From NCBI RefSeq assembly GCF_036802865.1, contig NZ_DAIRVK010000001.1:372001-436000 (forward strand): a stretch of DNA of 64,000 nucleotides, read 5' to 3'. The position numbers and the translations under genes are program-made. The notes beneath the pieces are model-generated. The model worked only from the letters and a program-made list of their open reading frames with translations. It made no database searches and was not told the DNA's origin. Positions 7,673 to 17,291 of this stretch are shown piece by piece. Each line of letters starts with the position of its first letter. The first letter of the stretch is position 1. The stretch comes from Sulfurospirillum sp036802865 (lineage in GTDB: Bacteria; Campylobacterota; Campylobacteria; Campylobacterales; Sulfurospirillaceae).

Positions 7673-10600
7673 GATTCACGAAGAGAGTAGACCAAGGGAT
7701 TTTAAAGCATTTCAATTAAGACTTGCAAGTCCTGAGAAGATCCGCTCATGGAGTTATGGTGAGGTCAAAAAGCCAGAAACCATTAACTATCGTACGCTCA
7801 AACCTGAGCGTGATGGCCTTTTTTGTGCAAAAATCTTTGGACCCGTTAGAGATTATGAATGTCTATGCGGAAAATACAAAAAGATGCGTTATAAAGGCAT
7901 CAAATGCGAGAAATGTGGTGTTGAAGTAACCAGCACAAAAGTGAGACGTTCACGTATGGGACACATCGAGTTAGTAACTCCTGTGGCACATATCTGGTAT
8001 GTTAACTCACTCCCAAGCCGTGTGGGAACACTGCTTGGTGTTAAAATGAAAGACCTTGAGCGTGTATTGTATTATGAAGCATACATTGTTGAATATGCAG
8101 GGGATGCTTTCTATGATGCTGAAAACAAAAATAAAGTTGTAGCGTACGATGTTCTTAATGAAGAGCAATATCAATCATTACAACAACGTTTTGGTGATAC
8201 AGGTTTTGTGGCTAAAATGGGTGGTGAGGTTATTCGTGATTTATTAGCGAGTATTGACCTTGTTGAAGTTCTTAGTCAGTTAAAAGAAGATATTAATCAA
8301 ACCAGTTCAGAAGCAAAGAAAAAAACGATTATTAAACGTCTTAAAGTTGTTGAAGCATTTTTACACAGTGGCAATCGCCCTGAGTGGATGATGATCACAA
8401 TGCTTCCTGTTCTTCCACCAGATCTAAGACCACTTGTGGCACTTGATGGCGGAAAATTTGCAGTTAGCGACGTGAACGATTTATATCGTCGTGTTATCAA
8501 CAGAAATGCTCGTTTGAAACGTTTGATGGAGCTTGACGCGCCTGAGATTATTATTCGCAACGAAAAAAGAATGCTTCAAGAAGCTGTTGATGCGTTATTT
8601 GATAATGGTCGTAGAGCCAATGCGGTTAAAGGTGCTAACAAGCGTCCTTTAAAATCGCTTTCAGAGATCATTAAAGGTAAACAAGGACGTTTCCGTCAAA
8701 ACCTTCTTGGTAAAAGGGTTGACTTCTCTGGTCGTTCAGTAATCGTTGTTGGACCAAACTTGAGAATGGATCAATGTGGTCTTCCAAAACAGATGGCATT
8801 AGAGCTTTTCAAACCGCATTTGTTAGCGCGTCTTGAAGAAAAAGGTTACGCTACAACGGTCAAACAAGCGAAGAAAATGATTGATAGTAAAACCAATGAA
8901 GTATGGGAATGTCTCGCTGAAGTGGTTAAAGGTCATCCGGTTATGTTAAACCGTGCGCCTACACTTCACAAACTCTCTATTCAGGCGTTTCACCCTGTTT
9001 TGATTGATGGAAAAGCGATTCGTTTGCATCCTCTTGTTTGTTCTGCATTCAACGCGGACTTCGACGGCGATCAAATGGCGGTTCACGTTCCTCTTTCACA
9101 AGAAGCAATTGCTGAGTGTAAGATTTTGATGCTTAGTTCTATGAACATCTTGCTTCCAGCTTCTGGTAAAGCGGTAACGGTTCCAACACAAGATATGGTC
9201 TTGGGTCTTTACTACTTAACCTTAGAGAAGCCAAATGCCAAAGGAAGTAATAAAATTTTTGCAAATATCAATGAAGTGCATATTGCGATTGATGCAGGAT
9301 TTTTAGATATTCATGCAAAAATTAAGACACGTATTAACGATAGAGTTCTCTTTACCACAGCAGGTCGTTTGATTTTAAAATCAATCTTGCCAGATTTTGT
9401 TCCAGAAGAGCAATGGAATAAAATTTTGAAAAAGAAAAATATCGGTGCTTTGGTTGATTACATTTTTAAAGAGGGTGGTATTGGTATCACTGCAGGATTT
9501 TTGGATAATCTTAAAAATCTTGGTTTTAAATATGCAACACAAGCTGGAATTTCAGTCTCTATTGATGATATTCGCGTCCCTGATACCAAAGTTAAAAAGA
9601 TTAAAGAAGCAAAGAAAAAAGTACGTGAGATTCAAAAACAGTTCAGTTCTGGTTTATTAACAGAGCAAGAGCGTTATAACAAAATTATTGATATTTGGAC
9701 CGACACAAACAATGATGTAGCTTCTGAGATGATGAAGCTTACAGAGAGCCATAAAGGTGGATTTAACTCTATTTATATGATGGCAGATTCTGGAGCGCGT
9801 GGTTCTGCTGCTCAGATCCGACAGCTAGCCGGTATGAGGGGTCTTATGGCGAAACCTGATGGAAGTATTATTGAAACACCAATTATTTCAAACTTCCGTG
9901 AAGGTCTAAACGTCCTTGAGTACTTTATTTCAACGCACGGTGCGCGTAAAGGTCTTGCGGATACCGCTCTTAAAACAGCGAATGCGGGTTACTTGACACG
10001 TAAACTTATCGACGTTGCACAAAACGTAAAAGTTACCATGGATGATTGTGGTACACACGAAGGTGTTGAAATCACAGAAATCAGCGAGAGTGGTGAGCTT
10101 GTAGAGTCATTATATGAGCGTGCAACAGGACGTGTCTTGGCTGAGGATGTTATTGATACGATTACCAATGAAGTACTCTTTACTGAGGGAACACTCATTG
10201 ATGAGAAGAGCGCACAAGCCCTTAAAGAGGCAAGTATTAAGTCGGTTGTTATTCGTACACCGATTACATGTAAAGCTAAAAAAGGTGTCTGTGCTAAATG
10301 TTATGGTACTAACTTGGCAGAGGGCACATTGGTTCGTCCAGGTGAAGCGGTTGGTATTATTTCAGCGCAATCCATTGGTGAGCCAGGAACTCAGTTGACA
10401 CTTCGTACATTCCACATCGGTGGTACGGCATCAACAGAATCTCAAGATCGTCAAGTTATTGCTCAAAAAGAGGGTTTTATCCGTTACTACAATGTCAAAA
10501 CATATGTAACTAAAGAGGGTAAAAACATCGTTGCTAACCGTAGAAATGCGGCAGTCTTACTTGTTGAACCAAAGATCAAAGCACCGTTTAAAGGTACAAT

Positions 10601-12173
10601 AGAGATCGATACAGCTCACGAAGAGACGGCAATTACACTGACAGGTGCAGGCGAAAATATTCGTTATACACTTCGTAAAAGTGACTTTGCAAAGCCAAAT
10701 GAGCTTGCAGGTGTTAGTGGTAAAATTGAGGGTAAATTCTATATTCCTTACGTAAGTGGTGACGTGGTTGAAATGAATGAGAGCATCGTAGAGGTTATTA
10801 AAGAGGGTTGGAACGTTCCAAGCCGTATTCCGTATGCGAGTGAGCTCAAAGTTAAAAATGGTGATCCAATCATTCAAAAAATTCATGCAGATGCTAAAGG
10901 TATTGTCAAATACTATAAACTTCGTGGGGATTATTTAGAGAGAATTCATGAAATTGTAAAAGGTCATATCGTTAAAGAAAAAGGTATTTTTGCCGTTATC
11001 GCTGATGATGATGATCGAGAAGCAATTCGTCACTATATTCCACGTGATTCAATTATTGATGTGAATGATAATAGCGTGGCAGAGTCAAAAACGCTTCTTG
11101 CTTATCCATCAACCAGTGAGCAAATTACGATTGCTGAGTGGGATCCGTATTCAACTCCAATTATTGCCGAAGATGCGGGTACCATTACATTTGAAGACAT
11201 TGAACCAGGTATCAGTGCGACGGAACAATTTGATGATATGACAGGACAAAGTAGACTTGTTATCAACGAATATCTTCCAAGTGGCATGAAACCAACGATT
11301 ATTATTGCGAATAAAAATGGTGAGATCGTTAAATACCAATTAGAGCCAAAAACAGCGATCTTCGTTCAAAATGGCGTGACCGTTGGTTTGGCAGATCTTA
11401 TCGGTAGAACACCTAAAGCGATTGCAAAATCGAAAGATATTACCGGGGGTCTTCCACGTATTAGTGAACTTTTTGAAGCACGTCGTCCTAAAAATGCTAC
11501 TGTCATTGCAGAGATTGATGGAACGATTCGTTTTGGTAAGCCACTACGTTCAAAAGAGCGTATTATCATTGAAGCAAATGATGGTACAAGCGTCGAGTAT
11601 TTGGTTGATCGTAATACACAAATTCACGTTCAATCAGGTGAGTTTGTACATGCGGGTGAGAGACTTACTGATGGTGTTATTTCAAGTCATGATATTTTAC
11701 GTATTATGGGTGAGAAAGCACTTCACTATTATCTTATCAGTGAGATTCAGCAAGTTTACCGTGGTCAAGGCGTTGCGATTAACGATAAACACATTGAGGT
11801 CATCGTGTCTCAAATGTTACGTCAAATTCGTATCGTTGATAGTGGTGATACGAAATTTATCATGGGTGATTTGATTAGCCGTCGACGTTTTAGAGAAGAA
11901 AATGAAGCGGTTATGAAAATGGGTGGAGAACCAGCTATTGCTGAGCCAACACTTCTGGGTGTTACGCGTGCAGCGATCGGTAGTGATAGTGTTATCTCCG
12001 CAGCTTCGTTCCAAGAGACAACCAAAGTTCTTACTGAAGCGAGTATTGCAGGTAAGATGGATATGCTTGAAGATCTTAAAGAAAATGTTATTTTAGGACG
12101 CATGATTCCAGTTGGAACCGGTCTTTATCAAAACAAAAGTTTTAATCTAGAGTTAAACCCAAGTAGAGGTTAA
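7650..12173 (+). CDS. rpoC: DNA-directed RNA polymerase subunit beta-prime
   Basis: This 1507-residue subunit carries the polymerase active centre. Visible elements are the N-terminal zinc site (CLCG at about 71 and CEKCG at about 86), the Mg-binding NADFDGDQMAVH at about 468-479, and the second zinc cluster CKAKKGVCAKCYG at about 874. The bridge helix and trigger loop follow, with GEAVGIISAQSIGEPGTQLT. The ATG at 7650 is chosen because it directly precedes the conserved KRLEPIEI; an upstream in-frame ATG at 7620 lies deeper inside rpoB. A strong terminator overlaps its stop. Confidence 0.98.
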   Translation: MKRLEPIEIHEESRPRDFKAFQLRLASPEKIRSWSYGEVKKPETINYRTLKPERDGLFCAKIFGPVRDYECLCGKYKKMRYKGIKCEKCGVEVTSTKVRRSRMGHIELVTPVAHIWYVNSLPSRVGTLLGVKMKDLERVLYYEAYIVEYAGDAFYDAENKNKVVAYDVLNEEQYQSLQQRFGDTGFVAKMGGEVIRDLLASIDLVEVLSQLKEDINQTSSEAKKKTIIKRLKVVEAFLHSGNRPEWMMITMLPVLPPDLRPLVALDGGKFAVSDVNDLYRRVINRNARLKRLMELDAPEIIIRNEKRMLQEAVDALFDNGRRANAVKGANKRPLKSLSEIIKGKQGRFRQNLLGKRVDFSGRSVIVVGPNLRMDQCGLPKQMALELFKPHLLARLEEKGYATTVKQAKKMIDSKTNEVWECLAEVVKGHPVMLNRAPTLHKLSIQAFHPVLIDGKAIRLHPLVCSAFNADFDGDQMAVHVPLSQEAIAECKILMLSSMNILLPASGKAVTVPTQDMVLGLYYLTLEKPNAKGSNKIFANINEVHIAIDAGFLDIHAKIKTRINDRVLFTTAGRLILKSILPDFVPEEQWNKILKKKNIGALVDYIFKEGGIGITAGFLDNLKNLGFKYATQAGISVSIDDIRVPDTKVKKIKEAKKKVREIQKQFSSGLLTEQERYNKIIDIWTDTNNDVASEMMKLTESHKGGFNSIYMMADSGARGSAAQIRQLAGMRGLMAKPDGSIIETPIISNFREGLNVLEYFISTHGARKGLADTALKTANAGYLTRKLIDVAQNVKVTMDDCGTHEGVEITEISESGELVESLYERATGRVLAEDVIDTITNEVLFTEGTLIDEKSAQALKEASIKSVVIRTPITCKAKKGVCAKCYGTNLAEGTLVRPGEAVGIISAQSIGEPGTQLTLRTFHIGGTASTESQDRQVIAQKEGFIRYYNVKTYVTKEGKNIVANRRNAAVLLVEPKIKAPFKGTIEIDTAHEETAITLTGAGENIRYTLRKSDFAKPNELAGVSGKIEGKFYIPYVSGDVVEMNESIVEVIKEGWNVPSRIPYASELKVKNGDPIIQKIHADAKGIVKYYKLRGDYLERIHEIVKGHIVKEKGIFAVIADDDDREAIRHYIPRDSIIDVNDNSVAESKTLLAYPSTSEQITIAEWDPYSTPIIAEDAGTITFEDIEPGISATEQFDDMTGQSRLVINEYLPSGMKPTIIIANKNGEIVKYQLEPKTAIFVQNGVTVGLADLIGRTPKAIAKSKDITGGLPRISELFEARRPKNATVIAEIDGTIRFGKPLRSKERIIIEANDGTSVEYLVDRNTQIHVQSGEFVHAGERLTDGVISSHDILRIMGEKALHYYLISEIQQVYRGQGVAINDKHIEVIVSQMLRQIRIVDSGDTKFIMGDLISRRRFREENEAVMKMGGEPAIAEPTLLGVTRAAIGSDSVISAASFQETTKVLTEASIAGKMDMLEDLKENVILGRMIPVGTGLYQNKSFNLELNPSRG

Positions 12174-12203
12174 GTTAAGGTTCCCTTAACTTAACCTTTT
12201 TTT
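12168..12203 (+). terminator. rpoC terminator
   Basis: A 13-bp perfect stem (12168-12180 with 12184-12196) has a 3-nt loop followed by seven T residues. The left arm includes the rpoC stop codon. This is a textbook intrinsic terminator separating rpoBC from rpsL. Confidence 0.9.
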
Positions 12204-12257
12204 AAGCTATTTTTAAATAAAATTAGCACCTATTTTTTACAAAATAAAGGAAATAAT

Positions 12258-12635
12258 GTGCCAACCATTAACCAACTCGTCAGAAATGAGAGAAAAAAGG
12301 TGATTAAAAAATCAAAATCACCTGCACTTGATAAGTGCCCTCAAAGAAGAGGCGTTTGTACAAGAGTTTATACTACAACTCCTAAGAAACCAAACTCTGC
12401 TTTGAGAAAAGTTGCCAAAGTCAAATTGACCAGCGGTTTTGAAGTCATTAGCTACATCGGTGGCGAGGGACACAACCTACAAGAACACTCCATTGTATTG
12501 GTACGTGGCGGTAGGGTAAAAGATTTACCAGGTGTTAAGTACCATATCGTACGTGGTGCGCTTGATACTTCAGGTGTTGCAAAAAGAACGGTGTCTAGAA
12601 GTAAATACGGTACAAAAAGACCAAAAGCTAAATAA
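12258..12635 (+). CDS. rpsL: 30S ribosomal protein S12
   Basis: This 125-residue S12 is the decoding-centre protein that monitors codon-anticodon pairing. It shows CPQRRGVCTRVYTTTPKKPN followed by SALRK, and GGRVKDLPGVKYH. Lysines at positions 43 and about 88, whose substitution gives streptomycin resistance in other bacteria, are wild type. Translation starts at GTG (12258), preceded by AAAGG. An ATG two bases upstream is out of frame. A hairpin with GATGTC/GACATC arms lies before rpsG. Confidence 0.97.
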   Translation: MPTINQLVRNERKKVIKKSKSPALDKCPQRRGVCTRVYTTTPKKPNSALRKVAKVKLTSGFEVISYIGGEGHNLQEHSIVLVRGGRVKDLPGVKYHIVRGALDTSGVAKRTVSRSKYGTKRPKAK

Positions 12636-12710
12636 ATTTAACAGCAGGTGATGTCCATTGATTTGACATCATTTGAGTAAAATTTTTAAAAAATTTGAAG
12701 GAATATAGAT

Positions 12711-13181
12711 ATGAGAAGAAGAAAAGCTCCTGTAAGAGAAGTATTACCAGATCCAATCTACAATAGCAAGATTATCACAAAGTTTATCAATGCATTGATG
12801 CTCGATGGAAAAAAGAGTGTTGCTACTAAAGTATTTTATGGTGCGTTAGAGTTAGCTGAAAAAAGAAGTGGAACCTTAAAAGGTATTGAAATTTTTAACG
12901 GTGCTATCGATAACGTTAAACCAGTTATGGAAGTAAAAAGTAGACGTGTAGGTGGAGCAACATACCAAGTTCCGGTAGAAGTTAGAACAACTCGTCAACA
13001 AGCATTGGCTCTTCGATGGTTGGTTTCTTATTCACGTAAAAGAAGTGAGAGAACCATGATCGAGAGGTTGGCAAATGAACTTTTAGATGCGGCTAATAGT
13101 AGAGGCGCAACCTTTAAGAAAAAAGAAGATACTTATAAAATGGCAGAAGCAAACAAAGCGTTTGCTCACTATCGCTGGTAA
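12711..13181 (+). CDS. rpsG: 30S ribosomal protein S7
   Basis: This 156-residue S7 nucleates assembly of the 30S head by binding the 3' major domain of 16S rRNA. Signatures are MRRRKAPVREVLPDP, FINALMLDGKKSVA and GGATYQVPVEVR; the protein ends KAFAHYRW, a typical C-terminus. Length equals the family standard. The ATG follows GAAGGAA. It sits between rpsL and fusA, the str-operon order. The 82-nt gap to fusA holds GGGAATGT/ACATTCCC arms that could form a hairpin. Confidence 0.97.
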   Translation: MRRRKAPVREVLPDPIYNSKIITKFINALMLDGKKSVATKVFYGALELAEKRSGTLKGIEIFNGAIDNVKPVMEVKSRRVGGATYQVPVEVRTTRQQALALRWLVSYSRKRSERTMIERLANELLDAANSRGATFKKKEDTYKMAEANKAFAHYRW

Positions 13182-13263
13182 AATGGTGATGGGAATGTTC
13201 GCTGATATGGTGTACATTCCCTCTCTTCAAGAACTACACTCCTAATATAACAAGGAAATTATA

Positions 13264-15342
13264 ATGGCAAGAAATACCCCTATTGAAATGGTTAGAAACA
13301 TCGGTATTGCTGCGCACATTGATGCAGGTAAAACCACAACAACAGAAAGAATCCTTTTTTACACCGGCATCTCTCATAAAATTGGTGAGGTACATGATGG
13401 TGCTGCAACAATGGACTGGATGGAGCAAGAAAAAGAAAGAGGTATTACCATTACTTCTGCTGCGACAACATGTTCATGGAAAGATCACCAAATTAATATC
13501 ATCGACACCCCAGGCCACGTTGACTTCACCATTGAAGTTGAGCGTTCTATGCGTGTTCTTGATGGCGCTGTAGCTGTATTTTGTGCAGTTGGTGGCGTTC
13601 AACCACAGTCTGAGACTGTTTGGAGACAAGCAAATCGTTACCAAGTTCCAAGAATGGTATTTGTTAACAAAATGGACCGTGTTGGTGCAGATTTCTATAA
13701 TGTTGAATCACAAATTAAAAATCGTTTAAAAGCGAATCCAGTGCCAATTCAAATTCCTATTGGCGCAGAAGAGAATTTCAAAGGTGTTGTTGATCTCGTA
13801 GAGATGAAAGCACTCGTTTGGGATGATGACGCTGCAATGGGTTCAAACTACCAAGTCGTTGAAATTCCAGCTGACCTTGCTGATAAAGCAAAAGAATACC
13901 GTGAAAGAATGGTTGAAGCAGTTTCTGAGACCAGTGATGAATTGATGGAAAAATACCTTGGTGGTGAAGAACTAACCAAAGCTGAAATTAAAGCAGGTAT
14001 TAAAGCTGGATGTCTTGCAATGACATTTATCCCTATGATCTGTGGTACAGCATTTAAAAACAAAGGTATTCAACCAATGTTGGATGCTGTTATTGATTAT
14101 ATGCCAGCTCCAACTGAAGTACATGCTATTAAAGGTGAGTACGAAGACGGACATGAGTGTGTTGTTGATTCAACAGACGAAGGCGAATTCGCAGCTCTTG
14201 CATTTAAAATTATGACAGATCCATTTGTTGGTCAATTAACATTCGTTCGTGTTTATCGTGGTTCATTGGAAAGCGGAAGTTATGCTTACAATACAACAAA
14301 AGATAAAAAAGAGAGAATTGGTCGTTTGCTAAAAATGCATGCGAACAAAAGAGAAGAGATCAAAGTACTTCACTCTGGTGAAATCGGCGCGGTTGTAGGT
14401 CTTAAAGACACACTAACAGGTGATACACTTGCGAGCGAAAAAGATCCTGTGATCCTAGAGAGAATGGTATTCCCAGATCCTGTTATCTCTGTTGCGGTTG
14501 AGCCTAAAACAAAAGCGGATCAAGAGAAAATGGGTATTGCACTTCAAAAACTTGCTCAAGAAGATCCAAGCTTTAGAGTTGAGACAGATGAAGAGAGTGG
14601 TCAAACCATCATCTCTGGTATGGGCGAGCTTCACTTAGAGATTCTTGTTGATCGTATGTTACGTGAGTTTAAAGTTAGTGCAGAAGTAGGTCAACCACAA
14701 GTTGCTTACCGTGAGACAATCCGCGCATCAGTTAACCAAGAATACAAATACGCAAAACAATCTGGTGGTCGTGGTCAATACGGTCACGTTTACCTCAAAA
14801 TTGAACCTCAAGATGCAGGTCTTGGTTATGAGTTTGTTAACGATATCAAAGGTGGAGCAATTCCAAAAGAATTTATCCCTGCTGTTGATAAAGGTATTAA
14901 AGAAGCACTTGGTGCTGGTGTTCTTGCAGGTTATAAAGTGGAAGACGTTAAAGTTACACTTTATGATGGAAGTTACCATGATGTTGACTCCTCTGAGATG
15001 GCATTTAAATTGGCTGCTTCTATGGGCTTCAAAGAGGGTTGTAGAAAAGCGAAACCAGTTATTCTTGAGCCAATCATGAAAGTTGAAGTAGAGACTCCAG
15101 AAGACTTTATGGGTGACGTTATCGGCGATCTTAACAGACGTCGTGGACAAATCAACTCTATGGATGATAGAAGCGGTAACAAAATTGTTAACGCATTCTG
15201 CCCATTGGCTGAGATGTTCGGTTACTCTACAGATCTTCGTTCTCAAACACAAGGTCGTGCTTCTTACTCTATGGAATTCGATCATTATGATGAAGTTCCT
15301 AGAAACGTTGCAGAAGAGATTATCAAAAAACGTAACGGTTAA
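13264..15342 (+). CDS. fusA: elongation factor G
   Basis: This 692-residue translational GTPase drives mRNA-tRNA translocation and, with RRF, ribosome recycling. G-motifs are in order: AHIDAGKTTTTERI (G1, about residue 18), RGITITSAATT (G2), DTPGHVDF (G3) and NKMDRVGADF (G4). Domains II-V follow, including the domain IV segment SGGRGQYGHVYLK. Length is standard. The ATG follows AAGGAA. tuf is not adjacent here. A hairpin terminator begins 10 nt past the stop. Confidence 0.98.
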   Translation: MARNTPIEMVRNIGIAAHIDAGKTTTTERILFYTGISHKIGEVHDGAATMDWMEQEKERGITITSAATTCSWKDHQINIIDTPGHVDFTIEVERSMRVLDGAVAVFCAVGGVQPQSETVWRQANRYQVPRMVFVNKMDRVGADFYNVESQIKNRLKANPVPIQIPIGAEENFKGVVDLVEMKALVWDDDAAMGSNYQVVEIPADLADKAKEYRERMVEAVSETSDELMEKYLGGEELTKAEIKAGIKAGCLAMTFIPMICGTAFKNKGIQPMLDAVIDYMPAPTEVHAIKGEYEDGHECVVDSTDEGEFAALAFKIMTDPFVGQLTFVRVYRGSLESGSYAYNTTKDKKERIGRLLKMHANKREEIKVLHSGEIGAVVGLKDTLTGDTLASEKDPVILERMVFPDPVISVAVEPKTKADQEKMGIALQKLAQEDPSFRVETDEESGQTIISGMGELHLEILVDRMLREFKVSAEVGQPQVAYRETIRASVNQEYKYAKQSGGRGQYGHVYLKIEPQDAGLGYEFVNDIKGGAIPKEFIPAVDKGIKEALGAGVLAGYKVEDVKVTLYDGSYHDVDSSEMAFKLAASMGFKEGCRKAKPVILEPIMKVEVETPEDFMGDVIGDLNRRRGQINSMDDRSGNKIVNAFCPLAEMFGYSTDLRSQTQGRASYSMEFDHYDEVPRNVAEEIIKKRNG

Positions 15343-15352
15343 TTAGTTTATA

Positions 15353-15378
15353 TGTAAAGAGTCTTTGGGCTCTTTACA
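15353..15378 (+). terminator. fusA terminator
   Basis: A 9-bp perfect stem (15353-15361 with 15370-15378) has an 8-nt loop, followed by a T-rich tract (TCCTTCCTTTTCTTCTT). It ends the ribosomal/fusA transcription unit. Confidence 0.75.
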
Positions 15379-15456
15379 TCCTTCCTTTTCTTCTTATAAT
15401 TCAATTTTTATTTTCCCCATCAACTTATTTTTGTAGTACATTAAACAATAAATGGT

Positions 15457-15462
15457 TATAAT
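15457..15462 (+). promoter_or_regulatory. putative -10 box upstream of metN
   Basis: A perfect TATAAT lies 60 nt upstream of the metN start, in an AT-rich region. No convincing -35 box is seen, as is usual for housekeeping promoters in Campylobacterota. No SAM riboswitch or S-box-like structure was recognised in the remaining leader. Confidence 0.55.
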
Positions 15463-15521
15463 CCTGCGCTTTCTTAAACATGTCTCTATTTGTGTGTTAA
15501 ATGCGCTAAAAAGGTTAAAAT

Positions 15522-16481
15522 TTGATAGATATAAAACATTTAAGTAAATATTTTGACAATCAAAAAGTTTTAGATGATATAAGTTTACATGTCAATGCAG
15601 GTGAGATATTTGCTATTGTTGGGCATAGTGGCGCTGGTAAATCAACGTTACTTCGTTGTATCAATGGTCTTGAAGGCTTTAGTGAAGGTGATATGAGTGT
15701 TCTTGGAAAAGAAGTCAAGCATTTAAGTGAAAGTGGCTTAGGTGAGTTACGAAAAAATATTGGGATGATTTTTCAAAACTTCTCTTTACTCAATCAAAAA
15801 AATGTGTACGATAATATTGCCCTTCCGATGAAAGTTTGGGGATACAGCAACGATGAGATTAAAATACGCGTTGATGAACTTTTAAATCTTGTAGGTCTAG
15901 AAAGTAAAAAATTTGTTTACCCTAAAGAGCTTAGTGGTGGGCAAAAACAGCGTGTTGCCATTGCTAGAGCACTAACTCTGAATCCAAAAATACTTCTCAG
16001 TGACGAATCCACCAGCGCCCTTGATCCTAATACCACAAAATCTATCTTAGAACTTTTACAAGAGATCAATACTAAACTTGGCGTGACTATCATCATTGTA
16101 ACCCACGAAATGGAAGTGGTGAAAAAGGTGGCTTCTCGCGCACTACTTTTAGAAGATGGAAAAGTGATAGGTCTTGGAAGAATTGACGAACTTTTCTTAC
16201 GACCTGATGAAAAAATGATGAAGTTTTTGGGCGAAGATGAAGAGTTGCCAAAAGAGGGTGTCAATATAAGGCTTTATTTCCCGAGTAATGTTTCGTATAA
16301 CCCAATTGTCACAACTATGGCTAGAGAGTTGAATATAAATTTTAATATTGTCTGGGGAAAGCTCGAAAAATTAAATGACAATGTCGTTGGCACGCTTGTC
16401 ATTAATATTGACGAACAAACTTCAATCGTGATAAAGAACTATTTGCAAGAAAAAGCTGAAGTTATTTGGGAGGTTATCTAA
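15522..16481 (+). CDS. metN: methionine ABC transporter ATP-binding protein MetN
   Basis: This 319-residue ATPase powers methionine uptake. It shows Walker A GHSGAGKST (about residue 34), the signature LSGGQKQRVAIARAL, Walker B ILLSDESTSALD and the switch-histidine region VTHEMEVV. The C-terminal 75 residues match a NIL domain, which in MetN binds methionine and shuts the transporter off when the cell is replete. Translation starts at TTG (15522), preceded by AAAAAGG. metI follows after a single base, so the two are translationally coupled. Confidence 0.93.
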   Translation: MIDIKHLSKYFDNQKVLDDISLHVNAGEIFAIVGHSGAGKSTLLRCINGLEGFSEGDMSVLGKEVKHLSESGLGELRKNIGMIFQNFSLLNQKNVYDNIALPMKVWGYSNDEIKIRVDELLNLVGLESKKFVYPKELSGGQKQRVAIARALTLNPKILLSDESTSALDPNTTKSILELLQEINTKLGVTIIIVTHEMEVVKKVASRALLLEDGKVIGLGRIDELFLRPDEKMMKFLGEDEELPKEGVNIRLYFPSNVSYNPIVTTMARELNINFNIVWGKLEKLNDNVVGTLVINIDEQTSIVIKNYLQEKAEVIWEVI

Positions 16482-16482
16482 G

Positions 16483-17163
16483 ATGAATCAATACCTCATA
16501 GAGTTTTATGAAAAATCTTTTGGGATGAAACAGGTCTTGCTGGAGGCTGTTATTGAAACACTTACCATGAGTTTGATTTCAACGCTAGTAGCCACAGTCA
16601 TTGGGTTTATACTTGCGATTATTTTGGTTATTGCCGATAAAGAGGGTCTTTCTCCCAATGCCTATATCTATAAAAGTTTAGACATTATAATCAATACGTT
16701 GCGTTCATTTCCCTTTATTATTCTCATCATTGTTCTTTTCCCTTTGACAAAGTTTTTGGTTGGAAAACAGACAGGAACGTTTGCTATGATTGTACCACTT
16801 ATCATTGGTACCGCCCCATTTATCGCAAGAATGATTGAGAATGCTTTTAAAGAAGTTGACTCAAGTGTTATCGAAGCTGCAAAATCTTTTGGGGCAACCA
16901 AATTTCAGATTATTTTGAGAGTTTTGCTTCCTGAGGCATTTCCAAGTATTATCTCCGCTATTACATTAGCGTTGATTATAATTATTGGTTTTTCAGCAAT
17001 GGCAGGAACTGTTGGTGGTGGTGGTCTTGGTGCGGTGGCTATGAATTATGGTTATTATAGATTTGATGGAATCTACATCTTTTGGACAGTATTTATTTTA
17101 ATTGTACTTGTCCAAATTTTCCAAAGCATAGGCGACTTTCTCTACAAAATCATTAAACATTAA
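16483..17163 (+). CDS. metI: methionine ABC transporter permease MetI
   Basis: This 226-residue inner-membrane permease has about five membrane spans. The EAA loop EAAKSFGATKFQI, at about residues 130-142, docks to the MetN ATPase. Length matches MetI (about 217 in E. coli). It begins 1 nt after metN and ends 128 nt before metQ, completing the N-I-Q order. The metI-metQ gap has its own TATACT-like box, so metQ may also be transcribed separately for higher binding-protein levels. Confidence 0.93.
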   Translation: MNQYLIEFYEKSFGMKQVLLEAVIETLTMSLISTLVATVIGFILAIILVIADKEGLSPNAYIYKSLDIIINTLRSFPFIILIIVLFPLTKFLVGKQTGTFAMIVPLIIGTAPFIARMIENAFKEVDSSVIEAAKSFGATKFQIILRVLLPEAFPSIISAITLALIIIIGFSAMAGTVGGGGLGAVAMNYGYYRFDGIYIFWTVFILIVLVQIFQSIGDFLYKIIKH

Positions 17164-17291
17164 ATCGCTATTTTTTGGCGTATCAAATTCATATTCAGTC
17201 TTTCTTAATACGAATGACGTTAACATTTCAATATGTATACTAAATTAATAGATTTACTATACATTATTTTGAGCAATTCAAAGGGGTACAC

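Noticed and set aside
11383..11874. 163-codon open frame inside rpoC
   Set aside because: It overlaps conserved beta-prime sequence in a different frame and resembles no known protein.
14728..15285. 185-codon open frame on the minus strand inside fusA
   Set aside because: It is a shadow of strongly conserved fusA; composition is Phe/Asn/Thr-rich with no recognisable domain and no ribosome-binding site.
15363..15521. SAM or S-box riboswitch before metN
   Set aside because: No paired core or K-turn-like motif was found in the leader; only a promoter-like TATAAT.
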